A stretch of 64,000 bases of DNA from Mycobacterium shigaense (GTDB taxonomy: Bacteria > Actinomycetota > Actinomycetes > Mycobacteriales > Mycobacteriaceae). How positions within the stretch are numbered: the stretch's first letter is position 1; each line of letters begins with the position of its first letter. The stretch is taken from positions 2,542,001 through 2,606,000 of the forward strand of contig NZ_AP018164.1 of NCBI RefSeq assembly GCF_002356315.1, in the 5' to 3' direction. The notes beneath the pieces were generated by a model. The model had not been told where the DNA came from, did not search any database, and was given only the letters and a program-made list of their open reading frames with translations. The translations under genes were made by a program, and so were the position numbers. Positions 1 through 9,314 of this stretch are shown one piece after another.

Positions 1-180
1 ATGGCGCGGGTGGTGGAGCGATTCGGTGACCTGGTATTCGACACTGTGATCACGCGTACCGTCCGGTTCCCGGAGACCAGCGTGGCGGGCGAGCCCATCA
101 CGACCTGGGCGCCGAAGTCCGCTGGTGCCGTCGCCTATCGCGCCTTGGCCCGCGAGTTCATCGACCGATTTGGCGCGTGA
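1..180 (+). CDS. ParA/Soj-family ATPase, C-terminal end only (5' truncated by window edge)
   Basis: Open from the first base to a TGA at 178-180. The 59 visible residues match the end of mycobacterial ParA/Soj-like ATPases of the Rv1708 type, including the segment VRFPETSVAGEPITTWAPKS, which follows the last beta strand in this family. ParA ATPases bind DNA non-specifically and act in chromosome or plasmid partition. The stop overlaps the GTG of scpA by three bases, so this is the head of the parA-scpA-scpB operon. The ATG at position 1 is internal; the true start lies outside the window. Confidence 0.85.
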   Translation: MARVVERFGDLVFDTVITRTVRFPETSVAGEPITTWAPKSAGAVAYRALAREFIDRFGA

Positions 181-1004
181 ACGCGACCGCTAACGGTGCG
201 GCGCCACCCCAGGCCGGCGCCCCGGGTGGCTTTCAAGTCCGCCTCACCAACTTCGAGGGTCCGTTCGATCTGCTGCTGCAGCTGATCTTTGCGCACCGCC
301 TCGACGTCACCGAGGTCGCGCTGCACCAGGTCACCGACGACTTCATCGCCTATACCCGCGATATCGGCTCCCAGCTGGACCTGGAAGAGACCACCGCGTT
401 CCTCGTCGTCGCCGCTACCCTGCTGGATCTCAAGGCGGCGCGGCTGCTGCCGGCCGGGCAGATCGACGACGAAGAGGACCTGGCGCTGCTCGAGGTGCGC
501 GACCTGCTGTTCGCGCGGCTGCTGCAGTACCGCGCGTTCAAGCACGTCGCGGAGATGTTCGCCGAACTGGAGGCCACCGCGCTGCGCAGCTATCCGCGCT
601 CGGTGTCGCTGGAGGACCGGTACACCGAACTGCTGCCCGAGGTGATGCTGGGCGTCGACGCGCAACGCTTCGCCGAGATCGCCGCGATCGCGTTCAGTCC
701 GCGGCCCGTCCCGACGGTGGCCACCGGGCATCTGCACGAGGTGCAGGTGTCGGTGCCGGAGCAGGCGCAGAAGCTGCTGACGATTTTGCAGGCGCGGGGG
801 CCGGGCCAGTGGGCCACGTTCTCCGAGCTGGTCGCGGACTGTCACGCATCGATGGAGGTGGTCGGGCGCTTCCTGGCGCTGCTCGAGCTGTATCGGTCCC
901 GGGCGGTAGCATTCGACCAGTCAGAGCCGCTTGGCGTGCTCCAAATTTCGTGGACCGGGGAACGTTCGACCAGCGAATCCCTGGCAGAAGTGCGGGACGA
1001 ATAA
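177..1004 (+). CDS. scpA: Segregation and condensation protein A (kleisin ScpA)
   Basis: 275 aa, GTG start overlapping the parA stop. The N-terminal segment FQVRLTNFEGPFDLLLQLI is the conserved ScpA signature, and the C-terminal part forms a winged helix. ScpA is the kleisin that bridges SMC heads with ScpB in the bacterial condensin complex, which compacts and separates sister chromosomes. The TAA stop overlaps the ATG of scpB by one base, implying translational coupling. Length fits mycobacterial ScpA (Rv1709). Confidence 0.95.
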   Translation: MNATANGAAPPQAGAPGGFQVRLTNFEGPFDLLLQLIFAHRLDVTEVALHQVTDDFIAYTRDIGSQLDLEETTAFLVVAATLLDLKAARLLPAGQIDDEEDLALLEVRDLLFARLLQYRAFKHVAEMFAELEATALRSYPRSVSLEDRYTELLPEVMLGVDAQRFAEIAAIAFSPRPVPTVATGHLHEVQVSVPEQAQKLLTILQARGPGQWATFSELVADCHASMEVVGRFLALLELYRSRAVAFDQSEPLGVLQISWTGERSTSESLAEVRDE

Positions 1005-1723
1005 TGACTGAAGATCTGTCCGACGTCGGGCTGCCCGAGGTCGATCTCGACCCCGATATTCACGGCATCCCCGAGATCGCCGAGGCGGCGCCGCTGGACG
1101 ACGACGAGCTGGGCTCGGTGCTCGAGGCGCTGCTGCTGGTGGTGGACACCCCGGTCAGCGAGGAGGCCCTGGGAGCGGCCACGCAGCAGCCTGTCTACCG
1201 GATCGCCGCCAAGCTGCAGGCGATGGCCGACCAGCTCACCCAGCGCGACAGCGGCGTCGACCTGCGGCGAACCGGTGAAGGCTGGCGAATGTACACCCGG
1301 GCCCGATTCGCGCCGTACGTGGAAAAGCTGCTGCTAGACGGCGCGCGATCCAAGCTCACCCGCGCCGCGCTCGAGACGCTGGCCGTGGTCGCCTACCGCC
1401 AACCGGTGACGCGCGCCCGGGTCAGCGCGGTGCGCGGCGTCAACGTCGACGCCGTCATGCGCACCCTGCTGGCGCGCGGCCTGATCACCGAGGCCGGCGT
1501 CGACGAGGACACCGGTGCGGTCACCTTCGCCACGACCGAGCTGTTCTTGGAACGGTTGGGCCTGACGTCGCTGACCGACCTGCCTGACATCGCCCCGCTG
1601 CTGCCCGACGTCGACACCATCGAGGACCTCAGCGAATCCCTGGACAGCGAGCCACGTTTCATGAAGCTGGCGGGCGGCCAACCGTCCGAGCAGGCGCTGT
1701 CCTTCGATGTGGACCGGGATTGA
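1004..1723 (+). CDS. scpB: Segregation and condensation protein B (ScpB)
   Basis: 239 aa from the ATG at 1004, which overlaps the scpA stop (TAATG). The same frame stays open further upstream, but that stretch lies inside scpA and is not coding here. The protein carries the paired winged-helix region of ScpB, with the conserved segment LETLAVVAYRQPVTRARVS near residues 125-143 and an acidic N-terminus. ScpB dimers bind the central part of the ScpA kleisin in SMC condensin. The stop overlaps the start of the next gene (TGATG). Confidence 0.95.
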   Translation: MTEDLSDVGLPEVDLDPDIHGIPEIAEAAPLDDDELGSVLEALLLVVDTPVSEEALGAATQQPVYRIAAKLQAMADQLTQRDSGVDLRRTGEGWRMYTRARFAPYVEKLLLDGARSKLTRAALETLAVVAYRQPVTRARVSAVRGVNVDAVMRTLLARGLITEAGVDEDTGAVTFATTELFLERLGLTSLTDLPDIAPLLPDVDTIEDLSESLDSEPRFMKLAGGQPSEQALSFDVDRD

Positions 1724-2466
1724 TGGTCGAAGATCAGGGGATCCGGCTGCAGAAAGTGTTGTCCCAGGCCGGAATTGCGTCGCGCCGGGCGGCCGAGAGG
1801 TTGATCGTCGAGGGCCGCGTCGAGGTGGACGGCCAGGTGGTGACCGAGTTGGGCACCCGGGTGGACCCGAACGCCTCGGTGATCCACGTCGACGGGGCCC
1901 GGGTGGTCCTCGACGACTCCCTGGTGTACCTGGCGCTGAACAAGCCGCGCGGCATGCAGTCGACCATGTCGGACGACCGCGGCCGCCCGTGCATCGGCGA
2001 CCTGGTTGAGCACAAGGTTCGCGGCAACAAGAATCTGTTCCACGTCGGCCGATTGGACGCCGATACCGAGGGGCTGATTCTGCTCACCAACGACGGCGAG
2101 TTGGCGCACCGGTTGATGCATCCCTCCCACGAGGTGCCCAAGACGTATCTGGCGACGGTCACCGGGTCGGTACCGCGCGGATTGGGCAAGAAACTGCGGG
2201 CGGGAATCGAGCTGGAGGACGGGCCGGCGCGGGCCGACGACTTCGCGGTGGTCGACGCCATTCCGGGTAAAACGTTGGTGCGCTTGACGTTACACGAAGG
2301 GCGCAACCGCATCGTGCGCCGAATGCTCGCGGCCCTCGGCTATCCCGTGGAGGAGTTGGTGCGCACCGAGATCGGCGCGATATCGCTGGGCAAGCAGCGA
2401 CCGGGCAGCATCCGCCCGTTGCGCCGGGACGAAATCGGCCAGCTGTACAAAGCGGTGGGGCTGTGA
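1723..2466 (+). CDS. rluB: RluB/RsuA-family rRNA pseudouridine synthase
   Basis: 247 aa from the ATG at 1723, which overlaps the scpB stop; a TTG one codon upstream is a less likely start. An S4 RNA-binding domain ([20 protein letters not shown]) covers about residues 6-50. The catalytic domain follows, with [17 protein letters not shown] holding the catalytic aspartate. This family isomerizes uridine in the peptidyl-transferase region of 23S rRNA (RluB) or in 16S rRNA (RsuA). Position between scpB and cmk matches Rv1711. Whether the target is 23S or 16S rRNA cannot be told from sequence. Confidence 0.9.
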   Translation: MVEDQGIRLQKVLSQAGIASRRAAERLIVEGRVEVDGQVVTELGTRVDPNASVIHVDGARVVLDDSLVYLALNKPRGMQSTMSDDRGRPCIGDLVEHKVRGNKNLFHVGRLDADTEGLILLTNDGELAHRLMHPSHEVPKTYLATVTGSVPRGLGKKLRAGIELEDGPARADDFAVVDAIPGKTLVRLTLHEGRNRIVRRMLAALGYPVEELVRTEIGAISLGKQRPGSIRPLRRDEIGQLYKAVGL

Positions 2467-3149
2467 TGGGCGGCGTCGTGGTCGCCATCGATGGCCCGGC
2501 GGGAACCGGAAAGTCATCCGTGTCAAAGGAATTAGCCCGCGTGCTGGGGGTGCGCTATCTGGACACCGGGGGCATGTACCGCACGGTGACGCTGGCGGTG
2601 TTGCGTGCCGGCGTCGACCCGGCGGACGCGCAGGCCGTCGCGGAGATCGCCGCAACGGTGCGGATGGCGGTGGACTGCGGCCCCGCGGGCGACCGCTTTC
2701 TGCTTGCCGGAGAAGATGTTTCGGCGGAGATTCGTGGTGACGAGGTCACCCGCAATGTGTCCGCGGTCTCGTCGGTTCCGGCCGTTCGCGCCCGGCTCGT
2801 TTCGCTGCAGCAGCAGATGGCCAAGGGGCCGGGCGGCGTCGTCGTCGAGGGCCGCGACATCGGGACGGTGGTGTTGCCCGACGCCTCGGTGAAGGTCTTC
2901 TTGACCGCGTCAGCCGAAACGCGTGCCCGGCGCCGCAACGATCAAAACGTCGCGGCGGGCCTGCCCGACGACTACGAGGGGGTGCTGGCCGATGTGCGTC
3001 GCCGCGATCATCTGGATTCCACGCGCGCCGTCTCGCCGCTGCGCGCGGCGGCGGACGCGGTGGTCGTCGACACCAGCGACATGACCGAGCAGCAGGTGAT
3101 CGCTCACCTGCTGGAGTTGGTCAAGCAGCGAAGCGGGGCAGTGCGATGA
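2466..3149 (+). CDS. cmk: Cytidylate kinase
   Basis: 227 aa from the ATG at 2466; the GTG at 2463 is an alternative, and both overlap the rluB stop. The P-loop [11 protein letters not shown] is at residues 8-18, followed by YLDTGGMYR (nucleoside-monophosphate binding) and [15 protein letters not shown], all diagnostic of CMP kinase. The enzyme phosphorylates CMP and dCMP with ATP in pyrimidine nucleotide supply. It overlaps der by four bases (GTGCGATGA region), continuing the operon. Confidence 0.95.
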   Translation: MGGVVVAIDGPAGTGKSSVSKELARVLGVRYLDTGGMYRTVTLAVLRAGVDPADAQAVAEIAATVRMAVDCGPAGDRFLLAGEDVSAEIRGDEVTRNVSAVSSVPAVRARLVSLQQQMAKGPGGVVVEGRDIGTVVLPDASVKVFLTASAETRARRRNDQNVAAGLPDDYEGVLADVRRRDHLDSTRAVSPLRAAADAVVVDTSDMTEQQVIAHLLELVKQRSGAVR

Positions 3150-4546
3150 CGCAGGACGGCACCTGGGCCGACGAAAGCGACTGGGAATTAACCGATTCCG
3201 AACTCATCGACGACGAAGCGGCCGGTCCGGCGCCGGTGGTGGCGATCGTCGGACGCCCCAACGTCGGGAAGTCGACGCTGGTCAACCGGATCATCGGCCG
3301 GCGCGAGGCCGTGGTGCAGGACATTCCCGGCGTGACACGCGATCGGGTGTCCTATGACGCGTTGTGGACCGGCCGCCGATTTCTGGTGCAGGACACCGGG
3401 GGATGGGAGCCCGACGCCAAGGGCCTGCAACAGCTGGTGGCCGAACAGGCCTCGGTGGCCATGCGCACCGCCGACGCCGTGGTCCTGGTCGTGGACGCCA
3501 CCGTCGGCGCCACGGCCGCCGACGAGGCGGCCGCCCGCATCCTGCTGCGCTCGGGCAAACCAGTGTTCTTGGCCGCCAACAAGGTCGACAGCGAGAGGGT
3601 GGAGGCCGATGCCTCGGCGCTGTGGTCGCTGGGACTCGGCGAGCCGCACGCGATCAGCGCGATGCACGGTCGCGGTGTGGCCGAGCTGCTCGACGCGGTG
3701 CTGGCCAAGCTGCCGCGGGTTTCCGAGGCCGCCCCGGCGGCCGGCGGTCCCCGGCGGGTCGCGCTCGTCGGCAAGCCCAACGTCGGCAAGAGCTCGCTGC
3801 TCAACAAGCTTGCCGGCGACCAGCGTTCGGTGGTCCACGATGTCGCCGGCACCACCGTCGACCCCGTCGACTCACTGATCGACTTGGGCGGCAAGGTGTG
3901 GCGGTTCGTCGACACCGCGGGGTTGCGGCGCAAGGTCGGCCAGGCCAGCGGTCACGAGTTCTACGCCTCGGTGCGCACCCACTCGGCCATCGACGCCGCC
4001 GAGGTGGCGGTCGTGCTGATCGACGCGTCGCAACCGCTCACCGAACAGGATCAGCGGGTGCTGACCATGGTCATCGAGGCCGGGCGGGCCCTGGTGCTGG
4101 CGTTCAACAAGTGGGACCTGGTCGACGAGGACCGCCGCGAGCTGCTGGACCGCGAGATCGACCGGGAGTTGGCTCAGCTGCCGTGGGCGCAGCGCGTCAA
4201 CATCTCCGCCAAGACCGGGCGAGCGGTGCAAAAGCTGGTGCCCGCGATGGAGACGGCGCTGGCGTCCTGGGACACGCGGATCCCGACCGGCCCGCTGAAC
4301 ACCTGGGTCAAGGAGATCGTCGCGGCCACGCCGCCGCCGGTGCGTGGGGGTAAGCAGCCGCGCATCCTGTTCGCCACCCAGGCCGCCGCCCGCCCGCCGA
4401 CATTCGTGCTGTTCACCACCGGATTTCTGGAGGCGGGCTACCGCCGCTTCCTGGAACGACGGCTGCGCGAGACCTTCGGTTTCGAGGGCAGCCCGATCCG
4501 GATCAACGTGCGGGTGCGCGAAAAACGGGGCGCCAAGCGCCGCTAG
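3146..4546 (+). CDS. der: Ribosome-assembly GTPase Der (EngA)
   Basis: 466 aa with two tandem G domains. The first has GRPNVGKST (about residue 35), DTGGW and NKVD; the second has GKPNVGKSS (about residue 210), DTAGL and NKWD. A KH-like C-terminal domain ends in a basic tail (EKRGAKRR). Der is required for late 50S subunit maturation. It is the last gene of the parA-to-der operon; the next gene is convergent 41 bp downstream, with no clear terminator hairpin between them. Confidence 0.96.
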   Translation: MTQDGTWADESDWELTDSELIDDEAAGPAPVVAIVGRPNVGKSTLVNRIIGRREAVVQDIPGVTRDRVSYDALWTGRRFLVQDTGGWEPDAKGLQQLVAEQASVAMRTADAVVLVVDATVGATAADEAAARILLRSGKPVFLAANKVDSERVEADASALWSLGLGEPHAISAMHGRGVAELLDAVLAKLPRVSEAAPAAGGPRRVALVGKPNVGKSSLLNKLAGDQRSVVHDVAGTTVDPVDSLIDLGGKVWRFVDTAGLRRKVGQASGHEFYASVRTHSAIDAAEVAVVLIDASQPLTEQDQRVLTMVIEAGRALVLAFNKWDLVDEDRRELLDREIDRELAQLPWAQRVNISAKTGRAVQKLVPAMETALASWDTRIPTGPLNTWVKEIVAATPPPVRGGKQPRILFATQAAARPPTFVLFTTGFLEAGYRRFLERRLRETFGFEGSPIRINVRVREKRGAKRR

Positions 4547-4587
4547 GGCCACCTCGCTCGCGTAGCCGCCGTGCCCGCGATGCACCC

Positions 4588-5523
4588 TTAACGGGCCACA
4601 TCGAGGAGCTCGGCGGTCGCCTCCCACAGGCGTGCCTCTCGGCCCGGATCAATTGCGACCGGCTTAACCTCTTGCTCTTCGTCTTTGAGGACGAAGGCGC
4701 CGTCGCGCAGGTGCGCCCACCGCTGATCGAGGGCGATCGACGCGAGCAGTGGGCCGGAGCGGACCGGCGATGAGACCCCGGGAATCTTTTGCGCGATGCG
4801 CCCAACTCGTTGAGCGGCAGGACCGTTCGCTCTGCTCAAACCGGTGCCCGGCATGAATCCCGGCTCGAAGACAATCGTGTTGATGCCCTGGGGGGCCCGG
4901 CGCTGCAACTCGTGTGCGTAATACATCAGCGCCAACTTTGAATCGGAGTAGGCGGTCCAGGACAACTCGGCCGTCGCTGGCGTGCCAGTAGCGGTGGGCC
5001 GGGCCAGCTCGATCGGATCACGCCACCGAGCCGGGGGCACGTGCAACAACCGGCGAAAGATGTTCTGGTGATAGGTGTTCGAACCCAGGAGCACGACGCG
5101 CGCCGGCGCCGCCAACGAGCCGAGCAGATCACCGATCAGTTGCGCATGTGCGAGGTAGTACACGGCGAAGGTGAGTTCATAGCCATCCGCCGAGGCGCAA
5201 TGCGTGTCGGCGACCGTGAGGCCCGCGTTGGCGACCAGTGCACGCAGGGGGCGCACCGCGCCGCAGTCCAGTAGTTCCTTGGTTTGCTGCGCCACGGCGC
5301 GTACGTCTGAGAGCCGGGCGAGGTCGCAGCCGATCTCGTATACCGTCGCGCCCGCCGCCCGGGCCTCGTCGACCGCGTCGGTCAAGCGTTGTCCTGGCCT
5401 GCCGACCAACAGCAGGTCGGGGCGCCGGGCGGCAGGCCGATTCGCGAACGCCAGCGCCGCGGACCTGCCCAGTCCGCCCGTCGGCCCGGTGAGCAACACG
5501 GTTCCGGGAGCAATCGAAGTCAT
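4588..5523 (-). CDS. Short-chain dehydrogenase/reductase
   Basis: 311 aa from the ATG at 5523; the frame is open to 5646 and an ATG at 5574 is an alternative start. The dinucleotide-binding motif TGPTGGLG lies near the N-terminus, NAG about 90 residues on, and the catalytic YSDSK (Tyr-x3-Lys) near residue 207. The overall pattern resembles the protochlorophyllide-reductase-like/retinol-dehydrogenase SDR group. Substrate unknown. It is transcribed divergently from the XRE regulator at 5637, which probably controls it. Confidence 0.85.
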   Translation of the reverse strand: MTSIAPGTVLLTGPTGGLGRSAALAFANRPAARRPDLLLVGRPGQRLTDAVDEARAAGATVYEIGCDLARLSDVRAVAQQTKELLDCGAVRPLRALVANAGLTVADTHCASADGYELTFAVYYLAHAQLIGDLLGSLAAPARVVLLGSNTYHQNIFRRLLHVPPARWRDPIELARPTATGTPATAELSWTAYSDSKLALMYYAHELQRRAPQGINTIVFEPGFMPGTGLSRANGPAAQRVGRIAQKIPGVSSPVRSGPLLASIALDQRWAHLRDGAFVLKDEEQEVKPVAIDPGREARLWEATAELLDVAR

Positions 5524-5636
5524 GCCCCGAGTCTCGGCCAACGTCGGAGTCTCAGGCAGCCGTCCGGTTGTCATAGGACTGCCGGGGCCACCACAAGCCC
5601 TTTTCCCGGGCTGCCGGCGTCGCGCACAGTAGAGGG

Positions 5637-6482
5637 GTGGACACATGGGAATTCGGCCGCCGGGTGCGTCAGTGGCGCGACCGCGTTACACCTGCGGCCG
5701 TGGGTGTTCCCGTCGGCGGGCGCCGTCGCGCGGTCGGGCTGCGTCGCGAAGAGCTAGCCGCTCTCGCAGGAATCTCCGTCGACTACCTGACCAGGCTCGA
5801 ACAGGGTCGGGCGACCTCGCCCTCGGCGCAGGTCGTCGAGGCGCTCGTGCGCGCGCTGCGCGTCTCGGATGCCGAGCGTGACCTGCTGTTCCGGTTGGCC
5901 GGGCAGGTGGCTCCGGGCCACGACGTCGTCTCGTCGCGCATTTCGCCGAGCGTCCAGCGCATGCTCGACCGGCTGGCGCACACGCCCGTCGCCGTCTACG
6001 ACGCCACCTGGACCCTGCTGATCGCCAACGCGCCGTATGACGCGCTGATGGGTCCGACGACCACATGGCGGGGGATCGAACGCAATGGTGTGTGGCGCAA
6101 TTTGATTGGTACCGGAACCCGGGCTAGGCAGACCGCTGAAGAACGTGCCGCACTGCAGGCGGGGCTGGTCGCTGACCTGCGTGTGACGGCGTCGCGATAT
6201 CCCGCCGACGAGCGGTTGAAGCAGTTGATCCGCGAGCTGCGCGCTCAAAGCCCCCGGTTCGTGGAACTCTGGAACGCCGGATCCCCGGTACTTCACCAAG
6301 ACGTCGGTCGGCGCAAAGTCATCGACCACCCGGACGTCGGCCGTATCGCCTTGGACTGCGACACGCTCGTCGTCGCCGGAGACGACCTGCGCATCATGAT
6401 CTTCACCGCCGAACCCGGCACCGAAGACGCCGAGCGCCTCGGGCTTGCCGTCGTGCTGGGCACTCAGGCATTCGCCGAATAA
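5637..6482 (+). CDS. XRE-family regulator with MmyB-type ligand-binding domain
   Basis: 281 aa, GTG start. An N-terminal helix-turn-helix (LRREELAALAGISVDYLTRL, about residues 37-56) is followed by a C-terminal MmyB-like/PAS-like domain recognisable from LLIANAPYDALMG and the terminal FTAEPGTEDAERL. Such regulators in actinobacteria usually sit beside an SDR and repress it until a small lipophilic ligand binds. The divergent SDR at 5523 fits that arrangement. The intergenic region is short, so both promoters must lie within about 110 bp. Confidence 0.88.
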   Translation: MDTWEFGRRVRQWRDRVTPAAVGVPVGGRRRAVGLRREELAALAGISVDYLTRLEQGRATSPSAQVVEALVRALRVSDAERDLLFRLAGQVAPGHDVVSSRISPSVQRMLDRLAHTPVAVYDATWTLLIANAPYDALMGPTTTWRGIERNGVWRNLIGTGTRARQTAEERAALQAGLVADLRVTASRYPADERLKQLIRELRAQSPRFVELWNAGSPVLHQDVGRRKVIDHPDVGRIALDCDTLVVAGDDLRIMIFTAEPGTEDAERLGLAVVLGTQAFAE

Positions 6483-6564
6483 ATCCCACGATGCAGGCGG
6501 CACGCGCTGCATCTCAGGAATCGGCATTGACATTTGAAGTCGCCGTTGCATATTATCCCGTATA

Positions 6565-6582
6565 ACGGATTTATCAATCCGT
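6565..6582. promoter_or_regulatory. Palindromic operator, likely site for the IclR regulator at 8217
   Basis: Perfect inverted repeat ACGGATT-TATC-AATCCGT, 24 bp before the GTG of the SDR at 6606 and just upstream of its ribosome binding site (AGGAG, 6589-6593). The region is AT-rich compared with its surroundings. IclR proteins bind palindromes of about this size, and an IclR gene ends the downstream operon, so autoregulation is the simple reading. This is inference from sequence symmetry only. Confidence 0.55.
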
Positions 6583-6605
6583 ATCGCAGGAGTTGAGGTG
6601 AAATC

Positions 6606-7370
6606 GTGGGTACGGGCCTGTTCAGCGTGGAGGACAAGTCGATCCTGATCACCGGCGCCACCGGATCGCTCGGCAGCGCGGCGGCCCGGGCACTGAGCGA
6701 GGCGGGGGCGCGGCTCACGCTCGCCGGCGGCAACGCCGCGCGGCTCGCGGAATTGGGTGTCGAGGACGCTGTCACCGTCGCCCGCCGGCCTGACACCCCG
6801 GATGATGCCCGTGTGATGGTCGACGCGGCCGTCGCGGCGCGCGGCCGGCTCGATGGCGTGCTCGTCGCCTCCGGCATGAACCACGTCCAGCCGATCACCG
6901 AGATGGCGGTCAACGACTTCGACGACGTGATGCGGGCCAACGCGCGCGGCGCCTGGCTGGTATGTCAGGCCGCCGGGCGCGTGCTGCTGCAACAAGGCGG
7001 GGGAGGCAGCGTTGTGCTGGTGTCGTCGGTGCGCGGCAGTCTGGGGCATCCCGCCGGCTACAGCGCCTACTGTCCATCCAAGGCCGCGACCGATCTGCTG
7101 GCTAAATCCCTTGCGGCCGAATGGGGTCCGCAGCAGATCAGGGTCAATGCGCTGGCCCCGACGGTGTTCCGGTCGGAGCTGACCGAATGGATGTACGCCG
7201 ACGACGAGAGGGGACGCGAAACCCGCGAGGCGATGTTCGCGCGAATCCCGTTGCGCCGCTTCGCCGAACCCGCCGACTTCGTCGGCGCGCTGATCTATCT
7301 GCTCAGCGACGCGTCGAGCTTCTACACCGGTCAGGTGATGTATCTGGACGGCGGCTACACCGCATGCTGA
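6606..7370 (+). CDS. Short-chain dehydrogenase/reductase (Rv1714-like position)
   Basis: 254 aa, GTG start with AGGAG upstream. TGATGSLGSAAARAL is the NAD(P)-binding motif, and YSAYCPSK gives the catalytic Tyr-x3-Lys about residue 154. The C-terminal segment YLSSDASSFYTGQ-like (YLLSDASSFYTGQVMYLDGG) is typical of SDRs acting on hydroxy/keto acids or sugars such as gluconate dehydrogenase. It is first in a three-gene operon with a cyclase-family hydrolase and an IclR regulator, suggesting catabolism of a small carbonyl or lactone-type compound. Confidence 0.9.
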   Translation: MGTGLFSVEDKSILITGATGSLGSAAARALSEAGARLTLAGGNAARLAELGVEDAVTVARRPDTPDDARVMVDAAVAARGRLDGVLVASGMNHVQPITEMAVNDFDDVMRANARGAWLVCQAAGRVLLQQGGGGSVVLVSSVRGSLGHPAGYSAYCPSKAATDLLAKSLAAEWGPQQIRVNALAPTVFRSELTEWMYADDERGRETREAMFARIPLRRFAEPADFVGALIYLLSDASSFYTGQVMYLDGGYTAC

Positions 7371-7380
7371 CGGAGGAGGA

Positions 7381-8217
7381 ATGGAAGTGAGTTATTCGTG
7401 GCCCCTCGGCGAGGCCGAGTCCAAGCTGGAGTTCTACGACCTGTCGCACCCGTGGGGTCACGGCGTGCCGGCGTGGCCGTACTTCGAGGACGTCAAGATC
7501 GAACGCCTGCACACCATGGCCAAAAGCCGGGTGCTCACCCAAAAGATCACCACCGTCATGCATTCCGGCACGCACATCGATGCGCCCGGGCACGTGATCG
7601 AGGGCAAGCCGTTGCTGGACGAGATTCCGTTGAGCGCCTTCTTCGGCACCGGCGTGGTGGTGTCTATCCCCAAGAACAAATGGGAGGTCGTCACCGCCGA
7701 GGACCTGGAGAACGCCACACCCCGGATCCGGCCCGGCGACATCGTCATCGTCAACACCGGCTGGCACCACACGTACGCCGACAGCGCCGAGTACTACGCC
7801 TACTCGCCCGGCTTCTACAAGGAGGCCGGCGAATGGTTCGCCGCCAAGGGCGTCAAGGCCGTCGGCACCGACACCCAGGCGCTCGACCACCCGTTGGCCA
7901 CCGCTATCGCCCCGCATGGCCCGGCCGAACACACCGGCGGCCTATTGCCTTGGGCGGTAAGGGAATACGAGGAGCAGACCGGGCACAACGTGCTTGACGA
8001 CTTCCCGGAGTGGGAGCCGTGCCACCGGGCGATCCTGTCCAAGGGCATCTACGGTTTCGAAAACGTCGGCGGCGACCTCGACAAGGTCACCGGAAAGCGT
8101 GTCACCTTCGCCGCCTTCCCGTGGCGCTGGGTCGGCGGCGACGGCTGCATCGTGCGGCTGGTGGCGATCGTCGACCCGACCGGAAGCTATCGCCTCGAAA
8201 CCGGCCGGGCCGCGTGA
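7381..8217 (+). CDS. Cyclase-superfamily metal hydrolase (kynurenine formamidase-like)
   Basis: 278 aa, start ATG after GGAGGA. The motif HSGTHIDAPGH (about residues 61-71) is the metal-binding signature HxGTHxDxPxH of the cyclase/kynurenine formamidase family (PF04199). Members hydrolyse amides or lactones with Zn or Mn. It begins 11 bp after the SDR and its stop overlaps the IclR start, so the three are co-transcribed. The substrate is not known; the operon resembles part of the Rv1714-Rv1719 region of M. tuberculosis. Confidence 0.88.
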   Translation: MEVSYSWPLGEAESKLEFYDLSHPWGHGVPAWPYFEDVKIERLHTMAKSRVLTQKITTVMHSGTHIDAPGHVIEGKPLLDEIPLSAFFGTGVVVSIPKNKWEVVTAEDLENATPRIRPGDIVIVNTGWHHTYADSAEYYAYSPGFYKEAGEWFAAKGVKAVGTDTQALDHPLATAIAPHGPAEHTGGLLPWAVREYEEQTGHNVLDDFPEWEPCHRAILSKGIYGFENVGGDLDKVTGKRVTFAAFPWRWVGGDGCIVRLVAIVDPTGSYRLETGRAA

Positions 8218-8990
8218 TGAGCGTCGTCGCGGACGACGCCCGCGGCGGGGGAATACAGGTCATTGCCCGCGCCGCCGAGATGCTGCGGCTGTTGCAGGCG
8301 CACCCCGATGGGCTCAACCAGGCCGAGATTGGTGAGCGGTTGGGCATGCCGCGCTCGACGGTGAGCCGGATCCTGAACGCGCTCGACGACGAGGGCCTGG
8401 TGGCCGCGCGCGCGGCGCGGGGCCGCTACCGGCTTGGCCCCGAGATCGCCCGCATGTCGGCCACCGTGCGCCGCAGTGTCGTCATCGACGTCCACCCGTT
8501 CATGGAGGAGCTGTCGCGCGAGCTGGAGGAGACCGTCGACCTGTCGATCCTCGACGAGGACCGCGCGACGTTTGTCGATCAGGTCGTCTCACCGCACCGG
8601 CTGCGCGCGATCAGCGCCGTCGGCGAGTCGTTCCCGCTGCACTGCTGCGCCAACGGCAAGGCGTTGCTGGCCAGCCTGCCGGACGCCGAGCGGGTGCGGG
8701 CGGTGCCGAGCCGGCTCGCTCGGCTCACCGCGAACACCATCACGACGCCGGCTGCGCTGCGCAAGGAGCTCGAGCAGGTGCGCGCCGATGGTGTCGCCTA
8801 CGACCGGGAGGAGCAGACCGAGGGCATCTGCGCGGTCGGCGCGGTTTTGAAGCATGTGTCCGAACAGCCGGTCGCGGTCAGCGTGCCAGTGCCGGCGCAG
8901 CGGTTTTATCGCCGCGAGGCCGAGCTCGCCGACGCGCTGCGGGGCTGGGCGGCGAAGGTCGACGCCTGGTTCGCGGCATCGGGTGGTTAG
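8217..8990 (+). CDS. IclR-family transcriptional regulator
   Basis: 257 aa from the ATG at 8217, overlapping the cyclase stop (TGATG). The N-terminal winged HTH (LNQAEIGERLGMPRSTVSRI, about residues 32-51) and the C-terminal IclR effector domain (LHCCANGKALLA; EQTEGICAVGAVL) are both clear. It is the last gene of the SDR-cyclase operon and probably binds the palindrome at 6565-6582. In M. tuberculosis the comparable regulator is Rv1719. Confidence 0.93.
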   Translation: MSVVADDARGGGIQVIARAAEMLRLLQAHPDGLNQAEIGERLGMPRSTVSRILNALDDEGLVAARAARGRYRLGPEIARMSATVRRSVVIDVHPFMEELSRELEETVDLSILDEDRATFVDQVVSPHRLRAISAVGESFPLHCCANGKALLASLPDAERVRAVPSRLARLTANTITTPAALRKELEQVRADGVAYDREEQTEGICAVGAVLKHVSEQPVAVSVPVPAQRFYRREAELADALRGWAAKVDAWFAASGG

Positions 8991-9039
8991 AAGACGCGCA
9001 GGCCATCCGGGCACTGGCGGGTCGAGGGCACGGCTGCGG

Positions 9040-9045
9040 TAGGCT
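9040..9045 (+). promoter_or_regulatory. Candidate -10 element for tRNA-Pro
   Basis: TAGGCT fits the mycobacterial TANNNT -10 pattern and lies 32 bp before the mature 5' end of the tRNA, leaving a short leader for RNase P. No convincing -35 is seen. Confidence 0.35.
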
Positions 9046-9077
9046 GTCGACCTGCTGCCGGTGGACTCATCGGCGCG

Positions 9078-9154
9078 CGGGCTGTGGCGCAGTTTGGTAG
9101 CGCACTTGACTGGGGGTCAAGTGGTCGCAGGTTCAAATCCTGTCAGCCCGACCA
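9078..9154 (+). tRNA. tRNA-Pro(GGG)
   Basis: 77 nt including an encoded CCA end. The acceptor stem CGGGCTG pairs with CAGCCCG and begins with C1-G72, as in bacterial tRNA-Pro. The anticodon stem CTTGA/TCAAG encloses the loop CTGGGGG, which gives anticodon GGG. The T arm CAGG-TTCAAAT-CCTG is canonical. No integrase or repeated attachment core is visible next to it. Confidence 0.97.
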
Positions 9155-9314
9155 GAGTTCTTGCAGGTGAGCGTGAGATCTAAGTTGGCCGTGGACCGGG
9201 GTTTCTCCTACGCCCAGGGCGGCATCGAGGGGATCCCCGCCCGTGTCCACGGGCTGTGCACGCGCACCTGCCGGCTCTCTTCGCGACGCAGAATGTCCGC
9301 GTCAGCTGAGCCGC

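Noticed and set aside
5754..7049. 431-codon minus-strand frame across the XRE and SDR genes
   Set aside because: It crosses the intergenic region and operator between two real plus-strand genes and has no recognisable product.
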